A DNA stretch of 64,000 nucleotides from Paenibacillus plantarum (GTDB lineage Bacteria > Bacillota > Bacilli > Paenibacillales > NBRC-103111). The notes beneath the pieces were generated by a model. The model ran no database searches. It was not told the origin of the DNA and saw only the letters and a list, made by a program, of their open reading frames with translations. The stretch is taken from NCBI RefSeq assembly GCF_013141695.1, contig NZ_WHNY01000092.1, positions 1-64,000 on the forward strand. Reading direction: 5' to 3'. A program made the position numbers and the translations under genes. Positions 62,799-64,000 of this stretch are shown here, piece after piece; the stretch's first letter is position 1, and the number at the start of each line of letters is the position of its first letter.

Positions 62799-63953
62799 AT
62801 GTATAAAAGGATTGCGATTTCGATTCTCGTTAGTCTTCTGGGGCTTACGCTTTTGCTAACCCCCTTGCAGGCTGAACGGTCCGAGACCATTTACTACCAA
62901 GATCAGGTTGCCGTTCTGATGTATCATCACATCCATGATACTGACACGAGCTCAAGCACAATCACAAGTGCCCTATTTCAGAATCAGTTAACAACTCTGC
63001 TCAGCAAAGGCTATCATTTTATTTCATTAGATGAGTTTAAAATGTACTTGGCAGGCGCAACGGTTCCATCGAACGCGGTGCTGGTTACTTTTGATGATGG
63101 GTATCAAAGCTTTTTTACAGGGGCTTATCCGATTCTCAAAAGCTTGCGCATACCCGCTGTCAACTTCGTCATCACAACGGATTTGGCCAACCCCTTGGCC
63201 TCCTATATTCCGTCGATGTCCAAGGAGCAAATCAGCGAAATGACGCATATGACGAATTTCATCGACATCGGTTGCCACACGGACAACCTTCACCACAAGC
63301 TCCCGAGTGGAGAAGCCGCGCTTGTAGGCAGGCTTGATGGGGAGAACGCGGATGCTTACCAGCAGCGCGTGTTCTCGGATGCGGGGGCCTGCATCGGCAA
63401 GCTTGCACCGCTCACGGATAACAAGCCGCTCGACGTGATGGCGTACCCGTACGGCATCACGTCGCCTGCGGCGACGGAGCAAGTGAAGAAGGCGGGCATC
63501 CGCTACGCCTTCACGATCTCGCCCGAGATGGCGACGCGCAGCGCCGATCACATGTTGATCCCGCGGATCAACGCGGGCAGCCCGAACATCACGCCGGAGC
63601 TGCTGCTGCGCTCGATCCAGCGCCGGGTTACGGCGCAGCCGGGCAGCGCGCCGCTGCGCCTGGACGCCGCCGTTGCCGCCGCGCAGCTCGGCGGCAGCGC
63701 TGTGTTGGATGGCGGAGAGCTGCGCCTCCGCCTCGGGCAACAGGCATTCACCCTGCAGGTGAATGCCAAGACCGCGACGCGCGGCGACGGCGCGCGCGTC
63801 CGACTGCGGGAGCCCGTGCTGCGCGAGCACGGGCAGGTCACGATCGCGCTTGACGATCTGCAAGCGCTGATCGGGCAATCGCTCGTCTACACCCCGGCCA
63901 CCGGTAAGGTGGCTGGGCGGGTGGCTGGGCGGGTGGCGCCGAGCGTGAAGTAG
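62799..63953 (+). CDS. Exported polysaccharide deacetylase
   Basis: A signal peptide (MYKRIAISILVSLLGLTLLL) is followed by a NodB domain: VLMYHHIHD, VTFDDGYQSFFTGAYPIL with the catalytic/metal Asp pair, and IGCHTDNLHH with the metal His residues. Such enzymes remove acetyl groups from wall glycans or other polysaccharides. The last 130 residues resemble a copper-amine-oxidase-N-type domain (LRLRLGQQAFTLQVNAKTAT) and end in a repeat AGRVAGRVA. AAGGAG lies 10 bases before the ATG. From about 63300 the DNA becomes strikingly GC-rich compared with the first half. Confidence 0.88.
   Translation: MYKRIAISILVSLLGLTLLLTPLQAERSETIYYQDQVAVLMYHHIHDTDTSSSTITSALFQNQLTTLLSKGYHFISLDEFKMYLAGATVPSNAVLVTFDDGYQSFFTGAYPILKSLRIPAVNFVITTDLANPLASYIPSMSKEQISEMTHMTNFIDIGCHTDNLHHKLPSGEAALVGRLDGENADAYQQRVFSDAGACIGKLAPLTDNKPLDVMAYPYGITSPAATEQVKKAGIRYAFTISPEMATRSADHMLIPRINAGSPNITPELLLRSIQRRVTAQPGSAPLRLDAAVAAAQLGGSAVLDGGELRLRLGQQAFTLQVNAKTATRGDGARVRLREPVLREHGQVTIALDDLQALIGQSLVYTPATGKVAGRVAGRVAPSVK
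63908..63931 (+). repeat. Two tandem copies of GTGGCTGGGCGG
   Basis: The 12-base unit repeats twice within the last codons of the deacetylase gene and encodes VAGR twice. It lies in the GC-rich part and could vary in copy number by slippage. Confidence 0.65.
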
Positions 63954-63958
63954 AGCTG

Positions 63959-63993
63959 AAGGTTCAACACGATTTTCCGTGTTGAACCTTTTT
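63959..63993 (+). terminator. Terminator after the deacetylase gene
   Basis: A perfect 13-bp stem AAGGTTCAACACG / CGTGTTGAACCTT with a 6-base loop is followed by TTT. Confidence 0.9.
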
Positions 63994-64000
63994 GCTTTCG

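Noticed and set aside
63027..63878. Long minus-strand open frame (283 codons) opposite the deacetylase gene
   Set aside because: It is a by-product of high GC content; it shows no domain, is rich in Arg repeats, and the opposite strand has a clear signal peptide and NodB motifs.

Overview
The window looks like chromosome from a Paenibacillus-type Gram-positive bacterium (Bacillota). The signs are strong AGGAGG ribosome sites, LplB/LplC-type sugar permeases paired with YesM/YesN-type two-component systems, an S-layer-homology (SLH) surface protein, a PhoP/PhoR pair, and many carbohydrate-active enzymes. No rRNA, tRNA or CRISPR array was seen.

Layout. (1) 1-1570: transposon ends, a truncated TnsC/TniB-like ATPase and gene debris (a broken ABC ATPase, a cupin fragment). 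(2) 1572-10945, minus strand: a sugar ABC transporter (two permeases, lipoprotein) with an oxidoreductase and a TIM-barrel isomerase, preceded by its own sensor kinase and response regulator. (3) 11110-19540: a LamG protein, a DppA-type peptidase, an AraC regulator, and two large secreted proteins (a GH39-like hydrolase and a parallel beta-helix protein ending in a dockerin). (4) 19808-22140: a graveyard holding a GH4 glycosidase, an IS transposase end and a DNRLRE/FIVAR protein, all broken. (5) 22252-28120: an RCC1-repeat SLH protein and a second two-component system. (6) 28320-31325: an ion transporter carrying lesions, a small protein, a propeptide-only protein, and a second transposon end in inverted orientation to the first. 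(7) 31432-34252: GntR/LacI-type regulator, GH51 arabinofuranosidase and a small zinc-ribbon protein. (8) 34315-55511: a phytanoyl-CoA dioxygenase-like gene, then a long co-oriented minus-strand cluster with an AraC regulator, ABC transporter, GH141-like and GH88 enzymes and three enzymes that fit oxidative L-fucose (or similar 6-deoxy sugar) breakdown. (9) 55876-63990: AraC regulator, Gfo/Idh oxidoreductase, PhoP/PhoR pair, class I fumarase and a polysaccharide deacetylase.

How the genes fit together. Region 8 reads as a single catabolic unit. Oligosaccharides enter through the ABC transporter. GH88 would remove unsaturated uronic acid and the GH141-like enzyme would remove fucose; neither has a signal peptide, so both act inside the cell. 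The freed sugar would pass through an aldo/keto reductase-type dehydrogenase, a COG3618 lactonase and an enolase-superfamily acid-sugar dehydratase. The island lies between phyH and an AraC gene, and a roughly 110-bp decayed copy of phyH sequence remains at its far border, which suggests acquisition by recombination.

The matching inverted ends at 66 and 31325 could bound a ~31-kb Tn7/Tn5053-like element carrying regions 2-6 as cargo. No target duplication is visible, and the only transposition gene seen is truncated, so two separate remnants remain possible.
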